Assembly: GCF_007747995.1 (NCBI RefSeq)
Contig: NZ_CP036276.1
Span: forward strand, 5,075,001-5,139,000
Direction of reading: 5' to 3'
Source: Symmachiella dynata
GTDB lineage: Bacteria; Planctomycetota; Planctomycetia; Planctomycetales; Planctomycetaceae
DNA: 64,000 nt
The notes beneath the pieces are model-generated. The model saw only the letters and a list, made by a program, of their open reading frames with translations. It searched no databases and was not told the DNA's origin. The first letter of the stretch is position 1. Each line of letters opens with the position of its first letter. This document shows positions 53,915 to 63,301 of this stretch, piece after piece. The translations under genes were made by a program, and so were the position numbers.

Positions 53915-55711
53915 ATGAAACACATTCGAAATTTCTGCATCATTGCACATATTGACCACGGCAAGTCAACATTGGCCGACCGGCTGATTCAGACCTGTGG
54001 GGGCGTTACGCAACGTGAGCTGCACGAACAGATGCTCGACTCGATGGAAATCGAGCGCGAACGGGGCATCACCATTAAAAGCAATACGATTACGCTCGAT
54101 TACCGGGCCCCGGATGGAAATGATTATCAGTTAAATCTGATCGATACGCCGGGCCACGTCGACTTTTCGCACGAAGTCCGACGGTCATTGATGGCCTGCG
54201 AAGGAGCATTGATCATTGTCGATGCGTCGCAGGGAGTGGAAGCGCAGACGGTTGCGAACCTCTACTTGGCGCTGGAGCACGATCTGACCTTGCTACCGGT
54301 GATCAACAAAATCGACCTTCCCTCGGCGGACACCGATCGTGCGCGCGAAGCGATTGATGCGGAATTGGGACTCGATCCGTTCGAGGCGATCCCGATATCT
54401 GCCAAAAATGGCCTCGGCATTGAAGATGTGATGATTGGGATCGTCGAGAAGTTACCGCCTCCCCAAGGCGATCCGGAGGCGCCACTCAAGGCACTCGTAT
54501 TCGACGCGCAGTTCGATAAATTTCGCGGGGTGATTCTGCAGGTCCGCGTGCTGGAAGGCACCCTCAAGCCGCGGGATACGATCCTCTTCATGCACGCCGG
54601 TCGCAATTTCACGGTCGACGAGGTGGGCTACAACCAGTTCAAGCTCAACCCCAAACCACAGCTCAGCGCCGGCGAAGTCGGTTATGTCGTCGCCGGTGTC
54701 AAAAGCGTTCAGGACATCGAGATCGGCGATACAATCACCCTGCAGGACCGGCCGACTGCAGAAGCCATTCCCGGCTACCAAAAAGCGCGACAGGTTGTCT
54801 TTTCGTCCATCTATCCCATGGACACGGGTGATTACGTGGAGCTGACCAAAGCTCTGGATAAACTCGTGATCAACGACGCGGCACTCACCTATGAAAAGGA
54901 CAGCTCCGCGGCTCTGGGCTTCGGGTTTCGTTGCGGGTTTCTCGGATTGCTGCATCTGGATGTGATTCAAGAGCGTTTGCGGCGAGAATTTGACATCGGC
55001 CTGATCATCACAGCTCCTTCGGTGAAGTACAACCTGACATTGGTGGACGGTACAACGCTCGAAGTCGACAACCCGAGTAACTGGCCCCATCCGACAAAGA
55101 TCCAATCCGCCAGCGAACCCTACATCAAAGCTTCGATTCTGACTCCCGAGACGTACGTCGGTCCTGTCATGGAACTGTGCAGGGAACATCGCTCGGAAAG
55201 CCAGACGATGAACTATCTGTCCGCCAGCCGCATCGAAGTCACCAGCGTGATGCCGCTCGGCGAGGTCCTGTTCGATTTCTACGGCAAGCTGAAAATGATC
55301 ACGCGCGGATACGGATCATTTGACTACGAGCCGATCGAGTATCGAACCACCGATGTGGTGAAAGTCGATATTTTAATCAACAAGGAACCGGTCGACACGC
55401 TTTCCTATCTGGTGCATCGCGAAAAAGCACGGCCGCGAGCACTCCACTACTGCGAACGACTTGCCAAAGAAATTCCCCGTCACCAATTCAAGATTCCGGT
55501 CCAGGGGGCCATTGGCGGTGAAATCATTGCACGAACAACAATCGCGCCGTTTCGCAAGGACGTGACCGAGAAGCTATATGGTGGCGACGTGACGCGCAAG
55601 AAGAAGCTGCTCGAAAAGCAGAAGAAGGGGAAGGCAAAGATGAAGCAGTTCGGCAGCGTCAATATTCCCCAAAAAGCGTTCGTCTCCGTTCTTCGCGCCG
55701 AGAACGACTAG
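53915..55711 (+). CDS. lepA: Elongation factor 4 (LepA)
   Basis: A 598-aa translational GTPase that can back-translocate stalled ribosomes and aids 30S assembly. The G motifs are complete: IAHIDHGKSTLADRL (G1, about residue 9), GITIKSN (G2), DTPGHVDFS (G3, about 81), NKIDLPSADTD (G4, about 131) and ISAKNGLG (G5). The LepA-specific C-terminal domain closes with REKARPRALHYCERLAKEIP and KLYGGDVTRKKKLLEKQKKG, both diagnostic. It is a single gene, probably with its own promoter. ATG at 53915. Cytoplasmic. Confidence 0.97.
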   Translation: MKHIRNFCIIAHIDHGKSTLADRLIQTCGGVTQRELHEQMLDSMEIERERGITIKSNTITLDYRAPDGNDYQLNLIDTPGHVDFSHEVRRSLMACEGALIIVDASQGVEAQTVANLYLALEHDLTLLPVINKIDLPSADTDRAREAIDAELGLDPFEAIPISAKNGLGIEDVMIGIVEKLPPPQGDPEAPLKALVFDAQFDKFRGVILQVRVLEGTLKPRDTILFMHAGRNFTVDEVGYNQFKLNPKPQLSAGEVGYVVAGVKSVQDIEIGDTITLQDRPTAEAIPGYQKARQVVFSSIYPMDTGDYVELTKALDKLVINDAALTYEKDSSAALGFGFRCGFLGLLHLDVIQERLRREFDIGLIITAPSVKYNLTLVDGTTLEVDNPSNWPHPTKIQSASEPYIKASILTPETYVGPVMELCREHRSESQTMNYLSASRIEVTSVMPLGEVLFDFYGKLKMITRGYGSFDYEPIEYRTTDVVKVDILINKEPVDTLSYLVHREKARPRALHYCERLAKEIPRHQFKIPVQGAIGGEIIARTTIAPFRKDVTEKLYGGDVTRKKKLLEKQKKGKAKMKQFGSVNIPQKAFVSVLRAEND

Positions 55712-56190
55712 GGCACAAGGCGGTCCGGCACGCAAACAAGGGGAACAACTCGCACGGTCGGGGCACGCCCGCAACCGGGTAACATTGGTTGAACGGGTCG
55801 CCACGGCATTGGATCCCTGGTTTCTCTTGCCGGTGCTGGCTCACGGCGGGAGCTCTCTGGGTGAATCACTGTGCGACACATAGCCATTTCCCCCGAAAAA
55901 CAAGGGGAAGCAACTGCGGCGCACGTTAAGAAGGGCGGGGAAATTCTTGACTTCCCGTATTAACTATGGGACACTCGACAATTGCGTTCGACCTGTCTAT
56001 TTAGTCGAAAAACAACAGCGTTGATCGCGTTTCGGATTGCTGATTGATTACAATAAGGCTCGCAGATGATTCGTGTCGGCGCTCGTGCTTTCCGCTTGGT
56101 GACCGCCTGATCATCGCATTGATAAGAAACGGCACGGATGTTATGCGCTCAATTCAAGCCGAAACCAAATTCACGAACGCGGAGAAAGTA
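55712..56190. other. Intergenic region, nothing recognised
   Basis: 479 bp after lepA. No gene was found by eye. A TTGACT near 55949 could be part of a promoter for the lipoprotein gene, but no good -10 is spaced correctly. Confidence 0.35.
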
Positions 56191-58686
56191 ATGACCAAGC
56201 GACTCTGGCTGGTGTATTTTGTTTCGCTGTGCGTCTTGCTCCCTGGCTGTGCAAAAGAAGAAGAGGCGGCGCCGCCAGCGCAACAAGCACCGGTCGCCGT
56301 TGCCAAACCGAAGCCAAAACCCAAACCGGCCCCCCCAGCCCCCCCGCGTGAGCCGGTGGAGGTGACGTCGCTCATCCCCCCCTCGCTGACAGCTGCTATG
56401 GGCGCGAAGGTCGATGCGTTGCCGGGAATTTCCGAAAAAATGGGTGTTGATTTTGCCGCTGAATTTCGGCCAGCCACAATGATTTTGGCGTTGTCCGGTT
56501 TTCAACTTGCGGATGTTGAAGAATTTTGGGTCGGCTCGAACCCCGCAACCAGAGAGGGGGCTCTCTGTGCGAAAATGGTCAAACAGTACGACCGTGCCCA
56601 GTTAAGGGGCTTGCTGCAAATCGGAGAACCGTTGGGCAAGATCGACGGGATTGAACTCCATGCGTTACCGTCGCCGGACGGTGCTGAAAGTGCGGTAGCG
56701 TTTGTCGATGAAAAAGTCCTCATGCTGGGAAGCCGCAAAACGGTGGAGTCCGCTTTGAAAAAGCCAGTCGACGGGCCGGTGACTTTAGGACTCGCTGCCG
56801 CGAATACCGAATCGCCTGCCTACTGGGTGGCCGGTGGTGCTGACGCCTATTTGCAACAATTAGCGTTCCATGGCTTTGGCGGATTCTCGGCGAACTCCGA
56901 CGCGAATGTCCCCCCTGTTGGTTTTGCACTGGTCTTTCCATCCAAATCGCTCCCGGGATCCAGGAATGGTGCGGGTGGGCGGGCCCCCAAGAAAGGGGTC
57001 AATGTGCGTCTTCGCAGTCGTGGGGAGCAGGAGGAGGAAGAAGAGGAAGAGAGACGACGCGGCAAGGGAAAGGGAAAAGAACGAAGACTGGAGCGAGGCC
57101 TGGAGAGAGGTTTGGCAAAAGACAAAGATAAAGACAATGAGAATGATCGGGGCAATAAGAACGCGGTGGAAAACAAAGGATTTGCCGGGGGACTCCGACC
57201 GCGCACTACCGCCACCACCAAACCATCAAACGGCACGATCGCTGTTACGCTTGGATTTGCTTTTCAGGACGACCAACAGGCTGTACGAATGGAACGCCGT
57301 GTGCGAAGCGTGATGGACTCTCTGCCGGACAAATTAAAAACGGCCGCGACCTACAACGTCGCATGGATCGATTCCGGAAAAGATGGGAGCCATCGGGGAG
57401 CCGACGCCAATGCCACCCCCCTGGGAATATTGGGTAAGCAACTCGGCAAACAACTCGGTAATACCCCGCGCCAACTTCCTCACGAATTCGGTCCTGCGGA
57501 ACACCCCACTGCGGTGCCCTCCCCGGCTCTTCCGCAAGTACGCCCCCTTTGGGCTAAAGATAAAGACAAAGGGGATGGTAGAAGTGGGCGTCGACGCAAA
57601 GGGCCTCAACCAAGAAATAACAATGCTGGACGAGATGGCGCCAACGAGCGTAATAAACGGGATGATGGGGACGGCAGAAGTCGCTTTGGAATTCGTCCGC
57701 CGTCGAATCGTCAGAACAGTGATCCTGGAATTCAATTCCAGACTGTCAATGTTGCGTTTGAATATGAATTGACGCGTGAAAACAATTTTCTGCGTGTAGA
57801 TGCCACGATGGATCTGCCCCCCTCAATGATTTCCGTCGCCGCAGCGTCTCAACAAGCGGTCGGTGGGTCACTGCATGGTGGCGGACTGCATCCTGGAACC
57901 CTCGCAATGGTTTCCGCATCGATGAATTTCTGGAGCAATCAAGCAGGCGGCAATCGTCGCGGAGTCCGGATGGTCAAAGATATGCCCATTGTCGGTGGGT
58001 ACAGCTGGATGACCGAACTGCTCCCCTATATGGGGTATGCGGAACTGTATGGGGGATTGGACTTCGAAAAGAGTTGGATTACGAATCCGGAGAATCATCG
58101 CATCGCCCGCACGGTGATTCCGGAATTCCTCAACCCCGGCGCCGACACCGCCAAATGGCAAGGCTATCCCTACAATGGACTGGGACTGACGCATTTTGTC
58201 GGGATGTCGGGAGTGGAAGACGGACCGAATGTTGTGGCAGCGGCGTTGAGTCGAAACGATCCCCGCGCGGGATTCTTTGGCTATAACGATATCGCAAAAC
58301 CGCGTGAGATCACCGACGGCGCGAGCAAGACCATCATGCTGATTGGTTCGGGCCGCTTGGCCGGTCCTTGGATACAGGGTGGGGGCGCCACAATTCGCGG
58401 AGCGCGAGAACCTTACTTTGACGAACTGAGCGGATTCCAATCCCCTGGTTTGAAAACTCCCGGCAGCGTTGTTCTCTTCGCTGACGGCTCCAGCCGCGAA
58501 ATCTCGGCCAACATCGACCCGGCAGTGTTTCGCGCCATGTGTACGATTCATGGTGCCGAGACGGTGGATATTCCCAGCGGACAGCCGTTGCAAACCGGGA
58601 TTCCCGCACCCACGCCAACTCCAGCACCGGCTGCTGAAAACCGCTTGCAAGGCGTGATCGATTTCTTCAAATCTGGTGGTCAATAA
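56191..58686 (+). CDS. Lipoprotein with DUF1559-like C-terminal domain and charged insert
   Basis: An 831-aa predicted lipoprotein. The signal MTKRLWLVYFVSLCVLLPGC carries a lipobox (LPGC, Cys20), then a Pro/Lys-rich linker. A globular part follows to about residue 260. A strikingly charged low-complexity insert runs about residues 262-345 (EEEEEEERRRGKGKGKERR, KDKDKDNENDRGNKN), with a second basic insert near 460-510. The C-terminal part is DUF1559-like, as in planctomycete prepilin-related proteins: SWMTELLPYMGYAELYGGLD, then REITDGASKTIMLIGSG and TPGSVVLFADGSSREISA. It lacks the N-terminal prepilin helix of normal DUF1559 proteins. GGAGA precedes the ATG at 56191. Confidence 0.75.
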   Translation: MTKRLWLVYFVSLCVLLPGCAKEEEAAPPAQQAPVAVAKPKPKPKPAPPAPPREPVEVTSLIPPSLTAAMGAKVDALPGISEKMGVDFAAEFRPATMILALSGFQLADVEEFWVGSNPATREGALCAKMVKQYDRAQLRGLLQIGEPLGKIDGIELHALPSPDGAESAVAFVDEKVLMLGSRKTVESALKKPVDGPVTLGLAAANTESPAYWVAGGADAYLQQLAFHGFGGFSANSDANVPPVGFALVFPSKSLPGSRNGAGGRAPKKGVNVRLRSRGEQEEEEEEERRRGKGKGKERRLERGLERGLAKDKDKDNENDRGNKNAVENKGFAGGLRPRTTATTKPSNGTIAVTLGFAFQDDQQAVRMERRVRSVMDSLPDKLKTAATYNVAWIDSGKDGSHRGADANATPLGILGKQLGKQLGNTPRQLPHEFGPAEHPTAVPSPALPQVRPLWAKDKDKGDGRSGRRRKGPQPRNNNAGRDGANERNKRDDGDGRSRFGIRPPSNRQNSDPGIQFQTVNVAFEYELTRENNFLRVDATMDLPPSMISVAAASQQAVGGSLHGGGLHPGTLAMVSASMNFWSNQAGGNRRGVRMVKDMPIVGGYSWMTELLPYMGYAELYGGLDFEKSWITNPENHRIARTVIPEFLNPGADTAKWQGYPYNGLGLTHFVGMSGVEDGPNVVAAALSRNDPRAGFFGYNDIAKPREITDGASKTIMLIGSGRLAGPWIQGGGATIRGAREPYFDELSGFQSPGLKTPGSVVLFADGSSREISANIDPAVFRAMCTIHGAETVDIPSGQPLQTGIPAPTPTPAPAAENRLQGVIDFFKSGGQ

Positions 58687-58727
58687 TCCGTTAGCGCAAC
58701 CAACAAACTTGAGCCTCCACAACAGAA

Positions 58728-60230
58728 ATGAAAAACTGCATGTTCCGGCGACATCAACTGATTTTGATTGCGACTGCATTGTTGTTGCTGTCATGGCCAC
58801 AGCCGTCTGTGCGAGCCGACTTTCTGGAGGTTCGCGTTCCTGGTTCGAACCTCACCATCGTCCTGGAAGGCCGCGTGCAAAAGGGCCGCACCGTCCGTTT
58901 GTCGCACAAGTTCGGGACGCTGTACTTTGACAACAACGATGTCACGGAAGTTTATGAGGTCCCCACAAACACCACCCTCTTTGGACGCATGGCAGCCAAA
59001 GCCCGTGCGAACAAAGATGCCGACGCGCTGTTTGAAGCAGCCAAATGGGCTTTGAAACACGCGTTGCTGCATCAATTCTACCAGGGGATCGAGCAGACAT
59101 TGGACATCGACCCCGACCATCCCGCCGCCCTGCGTGCCAAAGCACTCAAGGAACAAATCGACGTTCCCTTGCCCGAATCGGATGAGGAAGAAGAGCGACT
59201 GCGACGCATTTTGAATCGGCCGAATTTCAATGTCGAACGCAGCAATCATTTCATCCTGCTGCATGACACGAATCCTGCCGGCGAAATGCTCAAAATCGCC
59301 GGCGCGCGCCGCCGCCCCCCCCGCGCCAAAGAACGTCTTCGCTTGCTGGAAGATGTTTACGAAACATTCCTCTTCATGTTCATCGTCGAAGGGGTTGAAA
59401 TCGACATCCCTCAGGAACGTTTGCAGGTACTGCTGTTTAAGGAAAACCAGGATTATCTGGACTTCTCCAAGTCACTGAACCCCGCACTAGCCAGCGCGGT
59501 TGGATTCTGGGACCCCACGCGGAACGTCAGCGTGTTCTACGACAATGCCACCGACGAGTTATACCAAGCGGTGCAAGAATCGATGGAGAAGCTCCAAGAG
59601 CAAAAAGAACAGGCCGTGAGAACTCGCAGCCGGGCCGCCAAAACCATCGTCCGCAATACGAACACCTTGCAGGTGATGTTTTCCGCTGCTCAGGAGCGTT
59701 CCGACATCAAAGTCGTCACCCATGAGGCAACGCATCAACTCGCAGGGAACACCGGTTTGCTGCCGCGACACGTCCGCATTCCCAATTGGGCGCACGAAGG
59801 TTTGGCCACCTATTTTGAAGCCCCTGCCGAAGCGACCTGGAGCGGCGTGGGGGCTGTGAATAAAGACCGCTTGGACAAGTACCGTGCGCTCGCCGAGGAT
59901 GTGGATCACTCCAACATCGATTTTATCGTCACCGACCAAATCTTTATGCTGGCCGGTTCGCACAATGCTCGACTGCACGCCTATGGTCAAGCGTGGGCGT
60001 TGACACATTTTTTGATGGAAAACCACTTTCCAGAATTTGTCAAATACTATGCTCTGCTCGCGCAGATGCCACCGGACATCACACTCAACCCCGAAGTCCT
60101 GTTAGAGATTTTTGACCGAGCTTTTGGCGAGGACCGCAAGACGATGACGATGGAATGGCGGGCCTACATGCGCGGCCTGAAAACCGACTTCGAAATCGCC
60201 ACCGAGAAGGAAAAAGAAGACGACGAATAG
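58728..60230 (+). CDS. Secreted DUF1570 metallopeptidase-like protein
   Basis: A 500-aa exported protein (signal segment LILIATALLLLSWPQPSVRA). The DUF1570 domain is a gluzincin-like peptidase relative: HEATHQLAGNTGLLPRHVR (HExxH, about residue 331) and WAHEGLATYFEAPAEATW, where the Glu of HEGLATYFE would be the third zinc ligand. An N-terminal SH3-like segment (VPGSNLTIVLEGRVQKGRTV) precedes a TPR-like helical part (LFEAAKWALKHALLHQFYQG). DUF1570 proteins are a hallmark of planctomycetes; substrate unknown. ATG at 58728, 41 bp after the lipoprotein gene. Confidence 0.88.
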   Translation: MKNCMFRRHQLILIATALLLLSWPQPSVRADFLEVRVPGSNLTIVLEGRVQKGRTVRLSHKFGTLYFDNNDVTEVYEVPTNTTLFGRMAAKARANKDADALFEAAKWALKHALLHQFYQGIEQTLDIDPDHPAALRAKALKEQIDVPLPESDEEEERLRRILNRPNFNVERSNHFILLHDTNPAGEMLKIAGARRRPPRAKERLRLLEDVYETFLFMFIVEGVEIDIPQERLQVLLFKENQDYLDFSKSLNPALASAVGFWDPTRNVSVFYDNATDELYQAVQESMEKLQEQKEQAVRTRSRAAKTIVRNTNTLQVMFSAAQERSDIKVVTHEATHQLAGNTGLLPRHVRIPNWAHEGLATYFEAPAEATWSGVGAVNKDRLDKYRALAEDVDHSNIDFIVTDQIFMLAGSHNARLHAYGQAWALTHFLMENHFPEFVKYYALLAQMPPDITLNPEVLLEIFDRAFGEDRKTMTMEWRAYMRGLKTDFEIATEKEKEDDE

Positions 60231-60375
60231 CCCGCGCGGTCCTAACCAACCAACCTTGGGATCATGCTGTGGTGTCGACAGAGATTGCATTGCAAAAGCG
60301 GCTGTCAAACGTCTCCTCAATGTTGAGCAAAGCCGTCCGTTGCGGTTTCTCTCCGTGAGCGACTGGAACCAAATT

Positions 60376-60996
60376 ATGATTCTCAGCCGCAACGCCCTCT
60401 TGGCCATGACATTTTTTCTGCTCTGCGGGTGCAGTCGACCGGCCCCCTTGACGCCCGGCACGTTTGCGATGTGCATTGCCGCCAATGAAGCAGACCATCT
60501 GGAGCTCATTGCCCTGGCCCAGGAGACGCCTGGCGAGATTGTCCTCAAAGACGGCGAAATTGTCGGCGAATGGCTTCAGGTGGCGACGAACAGTCTGGCC
60601 AGCCAGCAAATCGATGAAACCGATGATTTCATTGTTCGCGAAGTAAACGGCGGCAAAGAAGTATTGGTCGTACATAGCCAGTTTGATCTGACAGAAAAAT
60701 ATATCCGCACAGCCACGCTTTCTGGTGGACCCGATGGGGACGGTCTTCCGCAGGTCGAAATCAAAATCAGTGCCGCAGGGGCACAAATGGCACATGAATT
60801 GTTGAGTTCGAATGCCCCAGACTATCTGAATGAACTCTTTCGCAATGTTGCTATAGTCGTTCGTGGCCAGGTGTTTTCATTACCTATCTTGGAAACCGAA
60901 ATTGGCTCCCGATTTATCATCAGCACAACATCTCAGGAACATGCCGCATATATCGTCGCCATCTTAAACGGAAAGGTTCAGCAACTCCCGCAATGA
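60376..60996 (+). CDS. Lipoprotein with SecDF P1-head-like domain
   Basis: A 206-aa predicted lipoprotein. The signal MILSRNALLAMTFFLLCGCS carries a lipobox (LCGC). The mature part resembles the P1 head subdomain of SecD/SecDF: QVEIKISAAGAQMAHELLSS and LFRNVAIVVRGQVFSLPILE, followed by GSRFIISTTSQEHAAYIVAI. Such stand-alone heads occur in planctomycetes without a Sec role having been shown. The ATG at 60376 starts the signal sequence; a longer frame to 60256 is rejected. Its stop overlaps the GH92 start by ATGA, so the two are translationally coupled. Confidence 0.72.
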   Translation: MILSRNALLAMTFFLLCGCSRPAPLTPGTFAMCIAANEADHLELIALAQETPGEIVLKDGEIVGEWLQVATNSLASQQIDETDDFIVREVNGGKEVLVVHSQFDLTEKYIRTATLSGGPDGDGLPQVEIKISAAGAQMAHELLSSNAPDYLNELFRNVAIVVRGQVFSLPILETEIGSRFIISTTSQEHAAYIVAILNGKVQQLPQ

Positions 60997-63257
60997 ACAT
61001 ATTGACAAAACGACTCGCCTTCGGGGCACTGTTGCTCTGCTTGATTCCCCCCGTATGTGCCGACGATTCCGATCCAGCGAGTCCTGTTCAGTTGGTGGAC
61101 CCGTTTATTAGTACCGGCGGCAATCGCTACGTTTGCGGCAATAATTCTCCCGGGGCCAACATGCCGTTTGGCGTCGTCCGGTTGAGCCCCGATACGGTCT
61201 CGGCGTTTGGGGCGACGGCGACGAATATGTCGGGCTATTTTTATCACGATCCCGCAATATTGGGATTCAGCCACACGCGACTATGCGGCACCGGAGCCGT
61301 CGATGGGGGGCACTTTCGCGTGATGCCGGGTGTGGTCGCCCAGTCAGAAAAGAACCTGTTGCGCAATCCGCAACTTCCTTTCGATCACGATCAAGAATCA
61401 GCGTCGCCGGGGTATTACTCGGTGAAGTTCCCGACCATCGATGTCACAGCAGAATTGACAGCGACGCAGCGGGTGGGCTTGCATCGCTACACATTTCCCG
61501 CCGGAACCGTTCCGCGAATTTCTCTAGATGTTGGCAGCGCATTGGGGCGTGGACGCAGCGAGGCGTGCGAACTGCATCTGCTCCCTGCTGCCCATGAGAT
61601 CACCGGCACTGCGCGGACATTCGGCTCCTTCTCGGGACGCTATGGCGGGCTGCAGGTATATTTCGTGGCGCGGTTTCGCCGCAGCTGGGAAAGCGTCGAG
61701 ACTTGGTCCGGCGAGAAACTTGCGACCGACCAGACCGAGGTCGTCGGCGATGATATCGGCGCGGGATTCACCTTTGCCGCAGCGAAAGAGCAACAAACCA
61801 TCGAACTAGCGGTCGCGCTCTCGCACGTCAGCATCGAAAACGCCCGCGAGAACCTAGACCAGGAATTGGCACAGCAACGTTTCGACGACATCCGCACCGC
61901 CGCCGCCAACAAGTGGAACACCCTGCTCTCCAAAGTTCAAATTGAAGGAGGCAGCCCGGCGGATCGCGAGATATTTTACACAGCGCTGTACCACACGATG
62001 ATCATGCCGACGGTTTTCAACGACGTGAACGGGCAGTATCTCGGTTTTGATAAAAAGGTTCACCAAACCGACGGGTTCGAATATTACACCGACATGTCGC
62101 TGTGGGATACGTTCCGCACGACGCACCCGCTATATACATTGCTCACACCTGAGCAGCACCGGGATATGCTGGTTTCACTGGTCAAAATGGCCGAACAGGG
62201 GGGCAATCTCCCCCGCTGGCCGTCGGGTGCCGGATACACGAACTCCATGTTCGGCGCGCCGGCGGAAGTCGCAATTGCGGAGGCCTACCTCAAAGGCATT
62301 CGCGATTTTGATGTAGAGACCGCCTACCGTGTGATGCGCAAAGCTGCGTTACAGCCTGCTCCGAAAGGAGCTGCGTATTCCGGGCGGCGGGGGATCGCTG
62401 ACTATGTGAAATATGGCTATTGCCCCTCGGACACGATGAGCAAAGCGGTCGCTAAGACATTGGAATACGCCAGCACCGACGCCGCCATCGGGCGGTTGGC
62501 GGCAGAGTTGGGACATGACGAAGACGCCGCTCTATTTGCCAAGCGCGGACAAAACTATCGCAACTTGTGGAATCCAGAAACCGAATATTTCCAGCCACGC
62601 GATACCCAAGGTGAGTTTTCGACGCCGCTGCGACCGTTGTTGCTCACCTATGTCGACATCGGCGGGAAATTCACCGATGACTATGCTGAAGGCAGCGCGC
62701 TGCAATGGCGGTGGGCCGTCTCGCACGATGCCGCCGGGTTGGCGTCGCTTTTCTCCAGTAAAGAAAAGTTCGTTCAAGAGCTGGAAGCCTTCTTTGCCGG
62801 ATCGGTCCCACAGGTCGGCGCGCTGCCCAATGGATATTATTGGCAAGGCAATCAGCCCGACATCCATGCGGTCTACTTATTCAATGCCGCTGGGCGACCC
62901 GATCTGACGCAAAAATGGGTGCGGTGGATCCTGAAACACAAACACGGGAACGGACCCAATGGCCTTGATGGCAACGACGATGGCGGGACGCTGTCCGCTT
63001 GGTATGTATTGAGTTCGCTCGGTTTTTATCCTGTTGTCGGCACCGACCGTTATGAACTGGGCAGCCCGCTTTGGAAACGGGCGGTTTTGCAGATCGGCGA
63101 TCAACCATTGGAGATTATCGCCGAAAATTACGCGCCGGATCGTGTCTACGTCAAACGTGTGGAACTCAACGGCAAGCCTCTGGACCGATGGTGGATCGCG
63201 CATCATGAGATCGGGGACGGGGGGACGTTGAAATTCGTGATGAGCGACAAACCGTAA
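60993..63257 (+). CDS. Secreted GH92 alpha-mannosidase family protein
   Basis: A 754-aa exported glycoside hydrolase, expected to remove alpha-linked mannose by a Ca2+-dependent inverting mechanism. The N-terminal sandwich has LVDPFISTGGNRYVCGNNSP and GFSHTRLCGTGAVDGGHFRV. The (alpha/alpha)6 barrel shows YTDMSLWDTFRTTHPLYTLL and LPRWPSGAGYTNSMFGAPA, and the C-terminal active-site segment is DGNDDGGTLSAWYVLSSLGF, near the catalytic acids. Signal peptide within LAFGALLLCLIPPVCADD. The start overlaps the SecDF-head lipoprotein by ATGA. It probably degrades mannose-rich glycans outside the cytoplasm. Confidence 0.93.
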   Translation: MNILTKRLAFGALLLCLIPPVCADDSDPASPVQLVDPFISTGGNRYVCGNNSPGANMPFGVVRLSPDTVSAFGATATNMSGYFYHDPAILGFSHTRLCGTGAVDGGHFRVMPGVVAQSEKNLLRNPQLPFDHDQESASPGYYSVKFPTIDVTAELTATQRVGLHRYTFPAGTVPRISLDVGSALGRGRSEACELHLLPAAHEITGTARTFGSFSGRYGGLQVYFVARFRRSWESVETWSGEKLATDQTEVVGDDIGAGFTFAAAKEQQTIELAVALSHVSIENARENLDQELAQQRFDDIRTAAANKWNTLLSKVQIEGGSPADREIFYTALYHTMIMPTVFNDVNGQYLGFDKKVHQTDGFEYYTDMSLWDTFRTTHPLYTLLTPEQHRDMLVSLVKMAEQGGNLPRWPSGAGYTNSMFGAPAEVAIAEAYLKGIRDFDVETAYRVMRKAALQPAPKGAAYSGRRGIADYVKYGYCPSDTMSKAVAKTLEYASTDAAIGRLAAELGHDEDAALFAKRGQNYRNLWNPETEYFQPRDTQGEFSTPLRPLLLTYVDIGGKFTDDYAEGSALQWRWAVSHDAAGLASLFSSKEKFVQELEAFFAGSVPQVGALPNGYYWQGNQPDIHAVYLFNAAGRPDLTQKWVRWILKHKHGNGPNGLDGNDDGGTLSAWYVLSSLGFYPVVGTDRYELGSPLWKRAVLQIGDQPLEIIAENYAPDRVYVKRVELNGKPLDRWWIAHHEIGDGGTLKFVMSDKP

Positions 63258-63301
63258 GGACAACGCAGCGGCTGTATATTAAGCAAGAATAATTGAGCAC
63301 C

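Noticed and set aside
56847-57236. Minus-strand frame rich in Ser/Pro/Leu
   Set aside because: A shadow of the Glu/Arg/Lys-rich insert in the lipoprotein gene on the plus strand.
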